Shown piece after piece: positions 15,288-20,977 of a stretch of DNA of 26,825 nucleotides. Each line of letters opens with the position of its first letter. The stretch's first letter is position 1. The position numbers were made by a program, and so were the translations under genes. The notes beneath the pieces were generated by a model. That model saw only the letters and a program-made list of their open reading frames with translations. It ran no database searches and was not told the DNA's origin. Source of the stretch: a virus; IMG/VR virus record IMGVR_UViG_3300046722_000137, positions 1 through 26,825 of that record. One strand, 5' to 3'.

Positions 15288-16094
15288 ATGACCTACCGTC
15301 CCGCGTTCCAGGTCGAGGGACCGGCCACCGCCTGCGTCCTGCACGGGCAGGCGCTCGGCTGGAAGAACTGCACCCCGCTCTCGGGCGGGATGGTGCTCGA
15401 CGCCGCGACGGGCGGCAGGACCGTCGTCTCGGGCTGCCAGCTCCGCGACGAGACCGGCGACTACTACGGCGGCGTGACGCTGCCACAGGTCGCCGCAGCC
15501 ATCGAGACGCACGGCGTCCATGTCGAGGTGCACGTCGGGGCGGGTGTCTGCACCCCCGGCTATGCCGCCACGCAGCTCCGCGCCGGGCGCCCGCTCATCC
15601 TCCAGGGCAACACGCTGCCGGACGGCAGGGGCAACGTCAACCATGCCGTCGAGGTCAACGGCGTGTCGGGCGGGACGCTCACCGTGCCGGCCTACGCGGA
15701 TGTCGGCGATCCTTGGTCGAAGGGCTTCGCGGCGTGGCCGTGGTGGAAGGTGCTGACCTTCGCCGCCGCGCTGCACCCGTGGGGCGAGACCGACCCGCGC
15801 ACGCTCGGTCCGGGCAAGTTCTACGCGGGCATCCTGCCGGCTCCGCCACCGACCAGCCACGTCGTCCACTTCGCACCGCTGGCGCGCGTCCGCTCGTACC
15901 AACTGACCGGCGCCTGCATCGCGAGCTGGTCCGACACCCACTGGAGCAACCGGGCATCGGCGGCCCTGTGCGAGCCGCCGGTCCACCGGCGGACGTGCGA
16001 CGGGACATCGGCGGCGACCACCGTCAAGGTGACCAGCGGCGTCTACGCCGGCCATACGATCCAGGTCTACCCGCCGAGCGTGACGGTCAGCTAG
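15288..16094 (+). CDS. Endolysin-like cysteine peptidase (C39/NlpC-like), 268 aa
   Basis: A very strong SD (AAAGGAGG at 15271-15278) precedes the ATG. Cys28 in WKNCTPLSGGMVLDAATGG and His119 in NVNHAVEVNGV fit the Cys-His pair of papain-like C39 or NlpC/P60-like peptidases, with a beta core between. Residues about 185-268 contain paired cysteines (CIASWSD, ALCEPP, RRTCDG) and a final beta strand region, possibly a cell-wall-binding domain. No signal peptide, so export through the downstream holin is expected. Substrate is presumably peptidoglycan cross-links. Position directly before two small membrane proteins supports a lysis role. Alternative: a virion peptidase. Confidence 0.7.
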   Translation: MTYRPAFQVEGPATACVLHGQALGWKNCTPLSGGMVLDAATGGRTVVSGCQLRDETGDYYGGVTLPQVAAAIETHGVHVEVHVGAGVCTPGYAATQLRAGRPLILQGNTLPDGRGNVNHAVEVNGVSGGTLTVPAYADVGDPWSKGFAAWPWWKVLTFAAALHPWGETDPRTLGPGKFYAGILPAPPPTSHVVHFAPLARVRSYQLTGACIASWSDTHWSNRASAALCEPPVHRRTCDGTSAATTVKVTSGVYAGHTIQVYPPSVTVS

Positions 16095-16103
16095 GAGGCA
16101 CTG

Positions 16104-16277
16104 ATGACCGAGGAAACCGATACCGACGAGATCCTGGTGGAGGCGATCGAGGCGGCCAAGACGCCGCCCGAGCCGGTCCCCGACGCGGCTGGGCTGCCCG
16201 ATGACGTGGAAGACGGCGAGATCCCCGGAGCCGACAGCGACGACGGGGCGGTCACGCACACGGGCGAGGACACCTGA
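16104..16277 (+). CDS. Small acidic protein in lysis cassette, 57 aa
   Basis: ATG 16104 follows AGGAGG (16093-16098) and the stop overlaps the next ATG (TGATG). The product is extremely acidic (MTEETDTDEILVEAIEAAKT, then many Asp and Glu) and probably disordered apart from one short helix. It has no membrane segment. Placed between endolysin and holin it could modulate either; function unknown. Confidence 0.6.
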   Translation: MTEETDTDEILVEAIEAAKTPPEPVPDAAGLPDDVEDGEIPGADSDDGAVTHTGEDT

Positions 16278-16537
16278 TGCAGACCGACCTGTTCAAGCTC
16301 GTCTTCACCTACACGATCGCGCTGGTCGTGGTCGTCGGGGGCGGGCTGTTCCTGTTCATGTCGATGGGCCAGGCCGACGCCGAGTCGACACGGCTGGCCG
16401 TCGTCGGCTTCATGGGCGGCGCGCTCGCGTTCGTGTTCAACCAGGAGTCGGCCAAGGCCGCGACCCGGGCGGCGCAGAGCTCGGCGGCCTCGGGGGCCGA
16501 GCAGGCGCTGGCGACGCCGACACCGCCGGCGTCCTGA
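16277..16537 (+). CDS. Holin-like small membrane protein, 86 aa
   Basis: Two hydrophobic helices (residues about 9-30, LVFTYTIALVVVVGGGLFLF, and about 40-57, LAVVGFMGGALAFVFNQ) are separated by a short polar turn and followed by an alanine/serine-rich cytoplasmic tail. Size and topology fit a class II holin, which forms the membrane lesion that releases the endolysin. It is coupled to both neighbours by TGATG overlaps. Confidence 0.7.
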   Translation: MQTDLFKLVFTYTIALVVVVGGGLFLFMSMGQADAESTRLAVVGFMGGALAFVFNQESAKAATRAAQSSAASGAEQALATPTPPAS

Positions 16538-16758
16538 TGGCGGGCTGGCTCGCGCTCATCGTCGTCGTGGTCGGATTGGTCGCGCTCCTGATCGTCGAGG
16601 GCTGGGCGGTCTACACCGGCCGGCGGACGATCAGCGCGGACACCCAGACGGTCACGTCGCTGGCGGACCGGCCCGGGCTGATGGGCCTGTCGTTCCTGCT
16701 CGGTGCGCTCGCCATGTGGTTCGTGATCCATATGACCGGTCCGCCACCCGGCGGCTAG
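16537..16758 (+). CDS. Second small membrane protein of lysis cassette, 73 aa
   Basis: Two transmembrane helices are predicted, residues about 4-26 (LALIVVVVGLVALLIVEGWA) and about 48-66 (GLMGLSFLLGALAMWFVIHM), linked by a polar loop with basic and acidic residues. It directly follows the holin-like gene and is the last gene before the terminator. It may be an antiholin or a second holin component; the sequence does not decide which. Confidence 0.65.
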   Translation: MAGWLALIVVVVGLVALLIVEGWAVYTGRRTISADTQTVTSLADRPGLMGLSFLLGALAMWFVIHMTGPPPGG

Positions 16759-16770
16759 CCTGCCCTCAAC

Positions 16771-16808
16771 ACGCCCCCTCCTGCTGATGGGCCAGCGGGA
16801 GGGGGCGT
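16771..16808. terminator. Strong intrinsic (probably bidirectional) terminator between convergent operons
   Basis: ACGCCCCCTCCTGCTG (16771-16786) pairs with CAGCGGGAGGGGGCGT (16793-16808): a 16-bp stem with one G-U pair and a 6-nt loop, followed by CTTCGTGTCT on the plus strand. It lies between the stop of the last lysis gene (16758) and the stop of the minus-strand gene (16817), so it can end both transcripts. Confidence 0.85.
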
Positions 16809-16816
16809 CTTCGTGT

Positions 16817-17140
16817 CTACGGGCAGCCGAGGACCACGAGGCGCGCCTGTGCCGCCTCCATGTAGCCGAGCGTCCATGCCTTGCCGTTCGAGCCCGGGGG
16901 CGCGGCCTGGTTGTCGCTGTACGCCTGGTTGAACGCGGCCTGCACCGAGGCGCAGTCGGTGTCGGCTGCAATCTGCTGGTAGACGGCCTGCGAGCCGGGT
17001 CCGTTGACGGTGACCGGGGACGCGCCGCCGGCGAGCGTGCCGCGGATGACGTTGAACACGAGCAGCCCGACGACGAGGGCGCCCAGGCCCCACTTGAGCT
17101 GGCGCTGGGTGACGGTGCGCGGGATCTGGATCTGAGACAT
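16817..17140 (-). CDS. Membrane-anchored small extracytoplasmic protein, 107 aa
   Basis: The product has a basic N-terminus, one transmembrane or signal-anchor helix (residues about 18-35, GLGALVVGLLVFNVI), and an outer helical domain containing a Cys pair (Cys63 in TDCASVQAAF and Cys106 in VVLGCP) that could form a disulfide. Small proteins with TDCxxxQxxF and a GYMxAA segment occur in actinobacteria and their phages, function unknown. It is the second gene of the repressor transcript, 7 nt after its stop, so it is probably made in the lysogen. A superinfection exclusion role is a plausible inference from that context only. Confidence 0.7.
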   Translation of the reverse strand: MSQIQIPRTVTQRQLKWGLGALVVGLLVFNVIRGTLAGGASPVTVNGPGSQAVYQQIAADTDCASVQAAFNQAYSDNQAAPPGSNGKAWTLGYMEAAQARLVVLGCP

Positions 17141-17147
17141 GGCGAAC

Positions 17148-17528
17148 CTATCCTATTCCGGGACGCTTGATCGGCACGGAGCCGTTCGATGCAGGGCCTG
17201 TCAGGGCCATCAGCAGCCGCTCGAGCATGGCGGTCTGGCGGTCGATCGCGGCGACCAGCACCTCGTTGCTCTCCGTGGCTCCAGCGGCCTCTGGAACGTC
17301 CGTGGACGGCCAGCCGAAGACCGACGCGAGATAGGCCGCCTCTCGCTCGTTCGGTTGCCGGTCGCCCATGTCGATCGCCAGGTATGCCGACCGGCTACGG
17401 GGTGACAGGCCGAGTCCCTCGTACAGCAACTCGAAGGCCGCGGATTGCGACAGTCCGCGATCGCGACGCTTCTCATGTATGTGGCGGGCCCACGCCCCTC
17501 GTGGGCTCCGTGATGGCGGCCGGTACAT
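17148..17528 (-). CDS. Putative immunity repressor (helix-turn-helix-like), 126 aa
   Basis: ATG at 17528 is preferred; a TTG at 17558 would extend the frame over the promoter. Residues about 10-80 are helical with RGLSQSAAFELLYEGLGLSP and EREAAYLASVFGWP, resembling a Cro/CI-type HTH domain with an extended turn. Residues about 85-110 form an amphipathic helix (VLVAAIDRQTAMLERLLMAL) suitable for dimerisation. It is transcribed divergently from an XRE-like gene across a 123-bp region with two facing promoters, the standard lysogeny switch layout. The HTH is not canonical, so the repressor call comes partly from context. No cleavage domain is seen. Confidence 0.65.
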   Translation of the reverse strand: MYRPPSRSPRGAWARHIHEKRRDRGLSQSAAFELLYEGLGLSPRSRSAYLAIDMGDRQPNEREAAYLASVFGWPSTDVPEAAGATESNEVLVAAIDRQTAMLERLLMALTGPASNGSVPIKRPGIG

Positions 17529-17537
17529 AGTCCTGAG

Positions 17538-17565
17538 AGTGTACGAAGGTTGTGACAACTGTCAA
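17538..17565 (-). promoter_or_regulatory. Promoter for the repressor operon
   Basis: On the minus strand, TTGACA (17565-17560), a 16-bp spacer and TACACT (17543-17538). The predicted start near 17531 leaves only about 3 nt before the ATG at 17528, so the mRNA would be nearly leaderless. The inverted repeat TGACAACTGTCA (17553-17564) overlaps the -35 and is a candidate operator. Confidence 0.7.
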
Positions 17566-17615
17566 GTGCCGTCGCGCATGGACTGGTAGCAGTTGCCACG
17601 TCGTCACGTACCGGC

Positions 17616-17644
17616 TTGACATACGTCACCGGGGTCGCTAGAGT
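17616..17644 (+). promoter_or_regulatory. Divergent promoter for the early (cro-side) operon
   Basis: TTGACA (17616-17621), a 17-bp spacer and TAGAGT (17639-17644). The predicted start point, about 7 nt later, falls on or next to the ATG at 17652, and no SD precedes that ATG. A leaderless mRNA is therefore predicted. Confidence 0.75.
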
Positions 17645-17651
17645 CTGCGAC

Positions 17652-17855
17652 ATGCCACTGACCGGCCGCGAACTACGAGCCGAACGGCGCCTCGCGGACA
17701 TCACCCAGGTCGACCTCGCAGCACGGATGGGGGTATCGCGGATGACGGTCTGGAGCATCGAGAGCGGACGCGTCGTCCTGACCCCCGATCGGATCCGCGC
17801 CTACCATGCCGCCTTGCATGACGCCATCGTGGCGGCAAAGGAGCGCGTGGCATGA
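17652..17855 (+). CDS. XRE-family helix-turn-helix regulator (Cro-like), 67 aa
   Basis: Residues about 5-45 hold a clear HTH_3 domain: GRELRAERRLADITQVDLAA, then ARMGVSRMTVWSIESGR. The rest is one helix. It is the first gene of the rightward operon and faces the putative repressor, so a Cro-like role is likely. The frame extends upstream to a TTG at 17616, but that codon is the -35 of the promoter, so ATG 17652 is the start. The stop overlaps the next ATG. Confidence 0.8.
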   Translation: MPLTGRELRAERRLADITQVDLAARMGVSRMTVWSIESGRVVLTPDRIRAYHAALHDAIVAAKERVA

Positions 17856-18064
17856 CACGTCTCCCCTACCCCCAAGGTGAGTTATGTCTGACTCGCTGTC
17901 AGACAGGTGTAAACGCGACTGTCACCCGACTGTCACGCTCTGCTGACAGGTCTGTCACCAGCTCACCGGTTATGTCTGCGTTCGCCCGTCGCGGCGGTGC
18001 CGGTGACCGGCTGCTGATCCCGACCCTCGACGAGTGGGCCGCGTGGAAGGCGGCCGTGGCATGA
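17852..18064 (+). CDS. Small protein spanning the operator-like cluster, 70 aa
   Basis: ATG 17852 overlaps the regulator stop and has AAAGGAG at 17837-17843 with 8 nt spacing. The first 40 residues are Ser/Thr/Arg-rich without clear structure and are encoded by the TGTCA repeat cluster; the last 30 (from ATG 17972, MSAFARRGGAGDRLLIPTLD) look more protein-like and end in a DEWAAWKAAVA helix. Real translation could begin at either ATG. No family recognised. Confidence 0.5.
   Translation: MTRLPYPQGELCLTRCQTGVNATVTRLSRSADRSVTSSPVMSAFARRGGAGDRLLIPTLDEWAAWKAAVA
17885..17959 (+). promoter_or_regulatory. Cluster of CTGTCA/TGACAG operator-like motifs
   Basis: Within 75 bp lie an 8-bp perfect inverted repeat, TGTCTGAC (17885-17892) with GTCAGACA (17898-17905); two GACTGTCAC direct repeats exactly 11 bp apart (17917-17925 and 17928-17936); CTGACAG (17943-17949); and TCTGTCACC (17951-17959). 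The same TGTCA core forms TGACAACTGTCA at the repressor promoter. An 11-bp period puts sites on one DNA face, as for operators. Confidence 0.55.
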
Positions 18065-18171
18065 CCACCCACGTCACCACGGTCATGGACGCGATCAGCG
18101 CACTGACGCCGATGCTCATCGCGGGCCTGCTCGCCCTGTCGGCCCGCTGGTCGCTGCGGCGGATCCGATGA
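18061..18171 (+). CDS. Very small membrane protein, 36 aa
   Basis: ATG overlaps the upstream stop (ATGA) and the stop overlaps the next ATG. The product has one hydrophobic helix (residues about 10-28, DAISALTPMLIAGLLALSA) and a basic C-terminus (RWSLRRIR), predicting one transmembrane segment with a positively charged inside tail. Function unknown. The double coupling in a run of short genes supports its being real. Confidence 0.5.
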   Translation: MTTHVTTVMDAISALTPMLIAGLLALSARWSLRRIR

Positions 18172-18329
18172 AGCCGCAGCCCCGCGTCCAGCGTCGCTCG
18201 CGGCCGTGGATGGCCTACCCGCCCGTCCAGCACCCGGACAGCGCCATGCGTGACGCGGCCGTGATCGCGTGGGCGATCGTGCTGCTGCTGGTCATGTACC
18301 TGATCGCGCCGCTGGTCGTGGCCCGATGA
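18168..18329 (+). CDS. Small membrane protein, 53 aa
   Basis: The N-terminus is basic and proline-rich (MKPQPRVQRRSRPWMAYPP), followed by one transmembrane helix at residues about 28-50 (AAVIAWAIVLLLVMYLIAPL). Start and stop overlap its neighbours by 4 nt. It belongs to the same run of coupled small early genes; function unknown. Confidence 0.55.
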   Translation: MKPQPRVQRRSRPWMAYPPVQHPDSAMRDAAVIAWAIVLLLVMYLIAPLVVAR

Positions 18330-18550
18330 CGCCGACCCCCGGCGCAGTCCAGGGACCGAGCCGTACCCGTGACGGGGACGACCTTCGCACCGGTACTGCG
18401 GAGGCGGTCGCTGGACTGCGCCGGGCGCCGGAGCATCTGCCTGCGCCCGTGCCCGCCCCCGCTGCCGTCTCCCCCGTCGGCAGCGGGGGGCTCGCGGAGT
18501 ATGCCGACTGGACCGAGACCGAGTTGCGGCTGGCGTGGGGCGATCGGTGA
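18326..18550 (+). CDS. Small proline/alanine-rich protein, 74 aa, unknown
   Basis: ATG 18326 overlaps the preceding stop. The first 50 residues are Pro/Ala/Arg-rich and probably disordered; the C-terminus (GGLAEYADWTETELRLAWGD) forms an amphipathic helix, a possible protein-interaction motif. Start and stop overlap neighbours by 4 nt. No family recognised. Confidence 0.5.
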   Translation: MTPTPGAVQGPSRTRDGDDLRTGTAEAVAGLRRAPEHLPAPVPAPAAVSPVGSGGLAEYADWTETELRLAWGDR

Positions 18551-18795
18551 CCGATCCGTGGGCGGACCCCGACTTCGTGCTAGACGACCTCGAGGCCGAG
18601 GGACGCCGACCCGTCACCAGCCGCAACTCAGTCTCGATCTGGATCGCGGAGGGCGACGGCATCGCCCACGCCCGGGCGCATCGGATCAGCACCCGGACCG
18701 CCTGCGGCATCGCGGCCATCGACGAGCGGTACGCCTGGCCGGCGATCGCCAAGTGCGCGCTGTGCGCGGCGGTCCTGAAGCGGGCGGGGCTCTGA
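18547..18795 (+). CDS. Small zinc-ribbon-like early protein, 82 aa
   Basis: GTG start overlapping the upstream stop (GTGA). After an acidic start, the C-terminal half has HARAHRISTRTACG followed by KCALC, a His/Cys then Cys-x2-Cys arrangement seen in many short early proteins of actinobacteriophages. It may bind zinc. It sits directly before the exonuclease gene, with a TGATG overlap. Confidence 0.6.
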   Translation: MTDPWADPDFVLDDLEAEGRRPVTSRNSVSIWIAEGDGIAHARAHRISTRTACGIAAIDERYAWPAIAKCALCAAVLKRAGL

Positions 18796-19397
18796 TGCCG
18801 CCGCTGACGCCGGCCAATGCCGAGATCCGCTCGCAGAACGTGACCGCGTCCGAGGTCGGCGCGCTGCTCGGGCCGCACCCGTACACGACCCCGGAGCTGA
18901 TCTGGGACCGCCTGTGCAGCCCGTTCGCGCTGACGCCGGAGCAGAACGAGTTCATGGAGACCGGGTCGTGGATGGAGCACGCCATCCTGCGCCTGGCCGA
19001 GAAGCGGTTGCACCTGCGTGCCCGCGCCAACGCCCGCACGTTCGTCTCCAAGACGCACCGCCTGTGCGCGACCCCGGACGCGTTCGTGCTCGGGCAACCG
19101 CCCGGGCTCATCGAGATCAAGCTGTCCGGCCGCCCCGAGCTGTGGTGGTCGGTCCCTGAGCACGTCCAGTGGCAGGTCCGCGCCCAGATGCACTGCACCG
19201 ACCGCGACACCGCGGCCGTGTGCGTGCTCGTCGGCGCCGGCCTGCGCACGTTCATCGAGGTGCGGGACCGGGCACAGGAGGACCGGATGCTCGCCGCCGT
19301 CCAGGCGTTCTGGACCGATCACGTCCTGACGGGCATCCGCCCGACCCCCGCTCCCCCACCCGACCCGGTCCTGGACTTCGCAAGCGCAAGGAGATGA
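18795..19397 (+). CDS. YqaJ-like exonuclease / recombinase nuclease, 200 aa
   Basis: Family features appear in order: TASEVGALLGPHPYTTPELI at residues 17-36, Glu61 in GSWMEHAIL, Asp95 in ATPDAF, and Glu107-x-Lys109 in GLIEIKLSG, then the HVQWQVRAQMHCT helix. These are the PD-(D/E)XK catalytic residues of the lambda exonuclease/YqaJ family, which resects double-stranded DNA for recombination. It precedes an SSB- or annealing-like gene, matching two-gene phage recombination systems. Size is normal for the family. Confidence 0.85.
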   Translation: MPPLTPANAEIRSQNVTASEVGALLGPHPYTTPELIWDRLCSPFALTPEQNEFMETGSWMEHAILRLAEKRLHLRARANARTFVSKTHRLCATPDAFVLGQPPGLIEIKLSGRPELWWSVPEHVQWQVRAQMHCTDRDTAAVCVLVGAGLRTFIEVRDRAQEDRMLAAVQAFWTDHVLTGIRPTPAPPPDPVLDFASARR

Positions 19398-19398
19398 C

Positions 19399-19851
19399 AT
19401 GACAACCGAGACCGACCTCGAGCTCAACTTCGGCACCCCGATCCCGAAGGCCGAACCGAACACCTATCCCGCGATCCTCGTGGGCATCGAGCCGTTCCGC
19501 ATCAACGAGGGCACGGCCGACGCCAAGACCCTGATCCGCTGGGAGTTCAGCCTCGACGGCATCGAGGACCCGGAGACGCCGGGCATGAACCTGATCCTCG
19601 ACGGCGTCACGAGCCTCGCCACCGGGCCGCGCTCGAAGATGCGGCCGTGGGTCACGGCCCTGCTCGGGCGCAGCCTCGACGAGGCGGTCAGCCTGTCGGC
19701 GCTCCGCGGCCAGCTGGTCGGGAAGCCGTGCTTGGCCGTGGTCGTCATCAACGACGCCGGCTACAGCAAGGTCGACAACGTCGTGGCGGCACCGAGGGTG
19801 CCCGCGCGACCGAAGCCCGTCGAGGTCCCGGACGAGCTCCCTTTCGCCTAG
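19399..19851 (+). CDS. Single-strand DNA-binding / annealing-like protein, short form, 150 aa
   Basis: Begins 2 nt after the exonuclease stop, with GCAAGGAGA as SD. The core (residues about 20-125) is beta-rich with YPAILVGIEPFRIN, LIRWEFSLDG and LVGKPCLAVVVINDAGYSKV, a pattern like OB-fold phage ssDNA-binding proteins. The end, EVPDELPFA, resembles the acidic tip of bacterial SSB that recruits repair proteins. With the exonuclease it likely serves recombination or replication. A -1 slippery heptamer lies just before the stop; see the long form. Confidence 0.7.
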   Translation: MTTETDLELNFGTPIPKAEPNTYPAILVGIEPFRINEGTADAKTLIRWEFSLDGIEDPETPGMNLILDGVTSLATGPRSKMRPWVTALLGRSLDEAVSLSALRGQLVGKPCLAVVVINDAGYSKVDNVVAAPRVPARPKPVEVPDELPFA

Positions 19852-19964
19852 ACCCCTACCTCGGGCCGTCCCGGGTCCCGCTGCCCTCGGTTTGGGAGCT
19901 GCTGGCAGCGGAACGCGGGACGGTCCACCCATCCGAGGTCGAGCACATGACCGACGAGGCATGA
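19399..19964 (+). CDS. SSB-like protein, long form by candidate -1 frameshift, about 188 aa
   Basis: A slip at C_CCT_TTC (19839-19845) would replace the last alanine with 39 residues (RLDPYLGPSRVPLPSVWELL, then AAERGTVHPSEVEHMTDEA) ending at TGA 19962-19964. That stop overlaps the ATGA of the next gene, as nearly all real genes here do. The -1 frame has no ATG or GTG that could start it separately, except one giving MTDEA. The extension has a helical, acidic part and ordinary-looking composition. The short form keeps the SSB-like acidic tip; the long form hides it. Inference, not shown. Confidence 0.5.
19839..19876 (+). promoter_or_regulatory. Candidate -1 frameshift signal: CCCTTTC plus downstream hairpin
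   Basis: CCCTTTC at 19839-19845 fits X_XXY_YYZ in the zero frame (CTC_CCT_TTC), four nt before the stop at 19849. A stem ACC(t)CGGG (19858-19865) with CCCGGGT (19870-19876), a 4-nt loop and one bulge, starts 12 nt downstream. Both P- and A-site codons re-pair after a -1 slip. Confidence 0.5.
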
Positions 19965-20977
19965 CATGGGGCGTCGACCCGGCGCGGACCGAGCGGTTCC
20001 GCCGCGAGGTCCCGCTGGAGCGGGCACGGCTGGCGCTCGAGGACCCGGAGGGCGAGCTGGATGCGGTCGCGCCCCTGACGCCGATCCGGGCGCGTCAGAT
20101 GCTGCTCGACGGCGGCGTAGAGCCGCCGGAGTCGATCGACATCGCGACGATCGGCATCGAGCCGCCTCCGCCGATGCTGGTCGAGCGGCTGGACCCGGAA
20201 GGGCACACGATCCTGTACGGGACCGGCGGCGTCGGCAAGGGGGCGCTAGCCTGTTGGTGGATCGCAGAACTGGTGAGGTCGGGGCTCGGCGTCCTGATCG
20301 TGGACTACGAGGCGCATCCCGCGGAGTGGAGTCGTCGTATCGCCTCACTGGCACCCGATGTCCACGCCAGTGGACGGGTGCGCCACATCGCGCCGCGCAA
20401 GCCGCTGACGGCCTGTGCCGAGGTCGTGGGCGCGGAGGCGCTCACGTTCGGGCTCGAGGTCGTGGTCGTGGATAGCGCGGTCATGGCCTGCGGCTCGGAT
20501 CCGCTCAAGCCCGAGGTCGCCGGCGACTACCAGGCGGCCGTCATCCGGGTCGGGTTGCCGGTCCTGTCGCTGGCGCACGTCACCAAGGCCGACGACATGC
20601 GCTACCCGTTCGGGTCGATCTTCTGGCACAACCTCGCGCGGACGACGTGGGGCCTCCAGCAGGACCAGTCGGGGGCGGTCGTCCTGAGTCACCGGAAGCA
20701 CAACAACTACGCCAGCCTCGGCCGGTTCCAGATCATCACGACATGGTTCGACGGCAGGCTGACCGAGGTCGACGAACGCAATCACCAGGTCGCGTTGCGG
20801 GAGCGGATGGTCGAGATCCTGACTGCTGGACCGCTGACCCTGACCGAGATCTGCGAGCAGTTGAACGGCGAGGATGAAGGCGTCCCGGTCAAGCGGGAGA
20901 GCGTCAGCCGGGTCCTGCGGAAGCATCTGGTCACGACGTTCCGAATGGTCGGAGACAGGTACGAGGTGCAATCGTGA
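19961..20977 (+). CDS. RepA-like RecA-fold ATPase (phage helicase/replication protein), 338 aa
   Basis: ATG 19961 is chosen because it overlaps the upstream frame; the frame also extends to a GTG at 19892. Walker A is GTGGVGKG (residues 87-94) and Walker B VLIVDYE (111-117). A further VVVVDSA strand and HVTKADDM helix complete a RecA/DnaB-type core as in AAA_25/RepA hexameric helicases. Residues about 265-338 (LTAGPLTLTEICEQLNGEDE, then VKRESVSRVLRKHL) form a winged helix, probably for DNA or origin binding. It would load at or unwind the origin. No primase or polymerase gene is seen here. CGTCCG repeats start right at its end. Confidence 0.8.
   Translation: MTWGVDPARTERFRREVPLERARLALEDPEGELDAVAPLTPIRARQMLLDGGVEPPESIDIATIGIEPPPPMLVERLDPEGHTILYGTGGVGKGALACWWIAELVRSGLGVLIVDYEAHPAEWSRRIASLAPDVHASGRVRHIAPRKPLTACAEVVGAEALTFGLEVVVVDSAVMACGSDPLKPEVAGDYQAAVIRVGLPVLSLAHVTKADDMRYPFGSIFWHNLARTTWGLQQDQSGAVVLSHRKHNNYASLGRFQIITTWFDGRLTEVDERNHQVALRERMVEILTAGPLTLTEICEQLNGEDEGVPVKRESVSRVLRKHLVTTFRMVGDRYEVQS

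Noticed and set aside
17884-17946. 20-residue peptide with an SD-like AAGGTGA
   Set aside because: It lies wholly inside the TGTCA operator-like cluster and its residues follow from the repeats; no independent support.
19647-19964. Separate small gene in the second frame at the end of the SSB-like gene
   Set aside because: Upstream it is a shadow of the SSB gene, and past 19839 it has no usable start until MTDEA, so a frameshift product explains it better.
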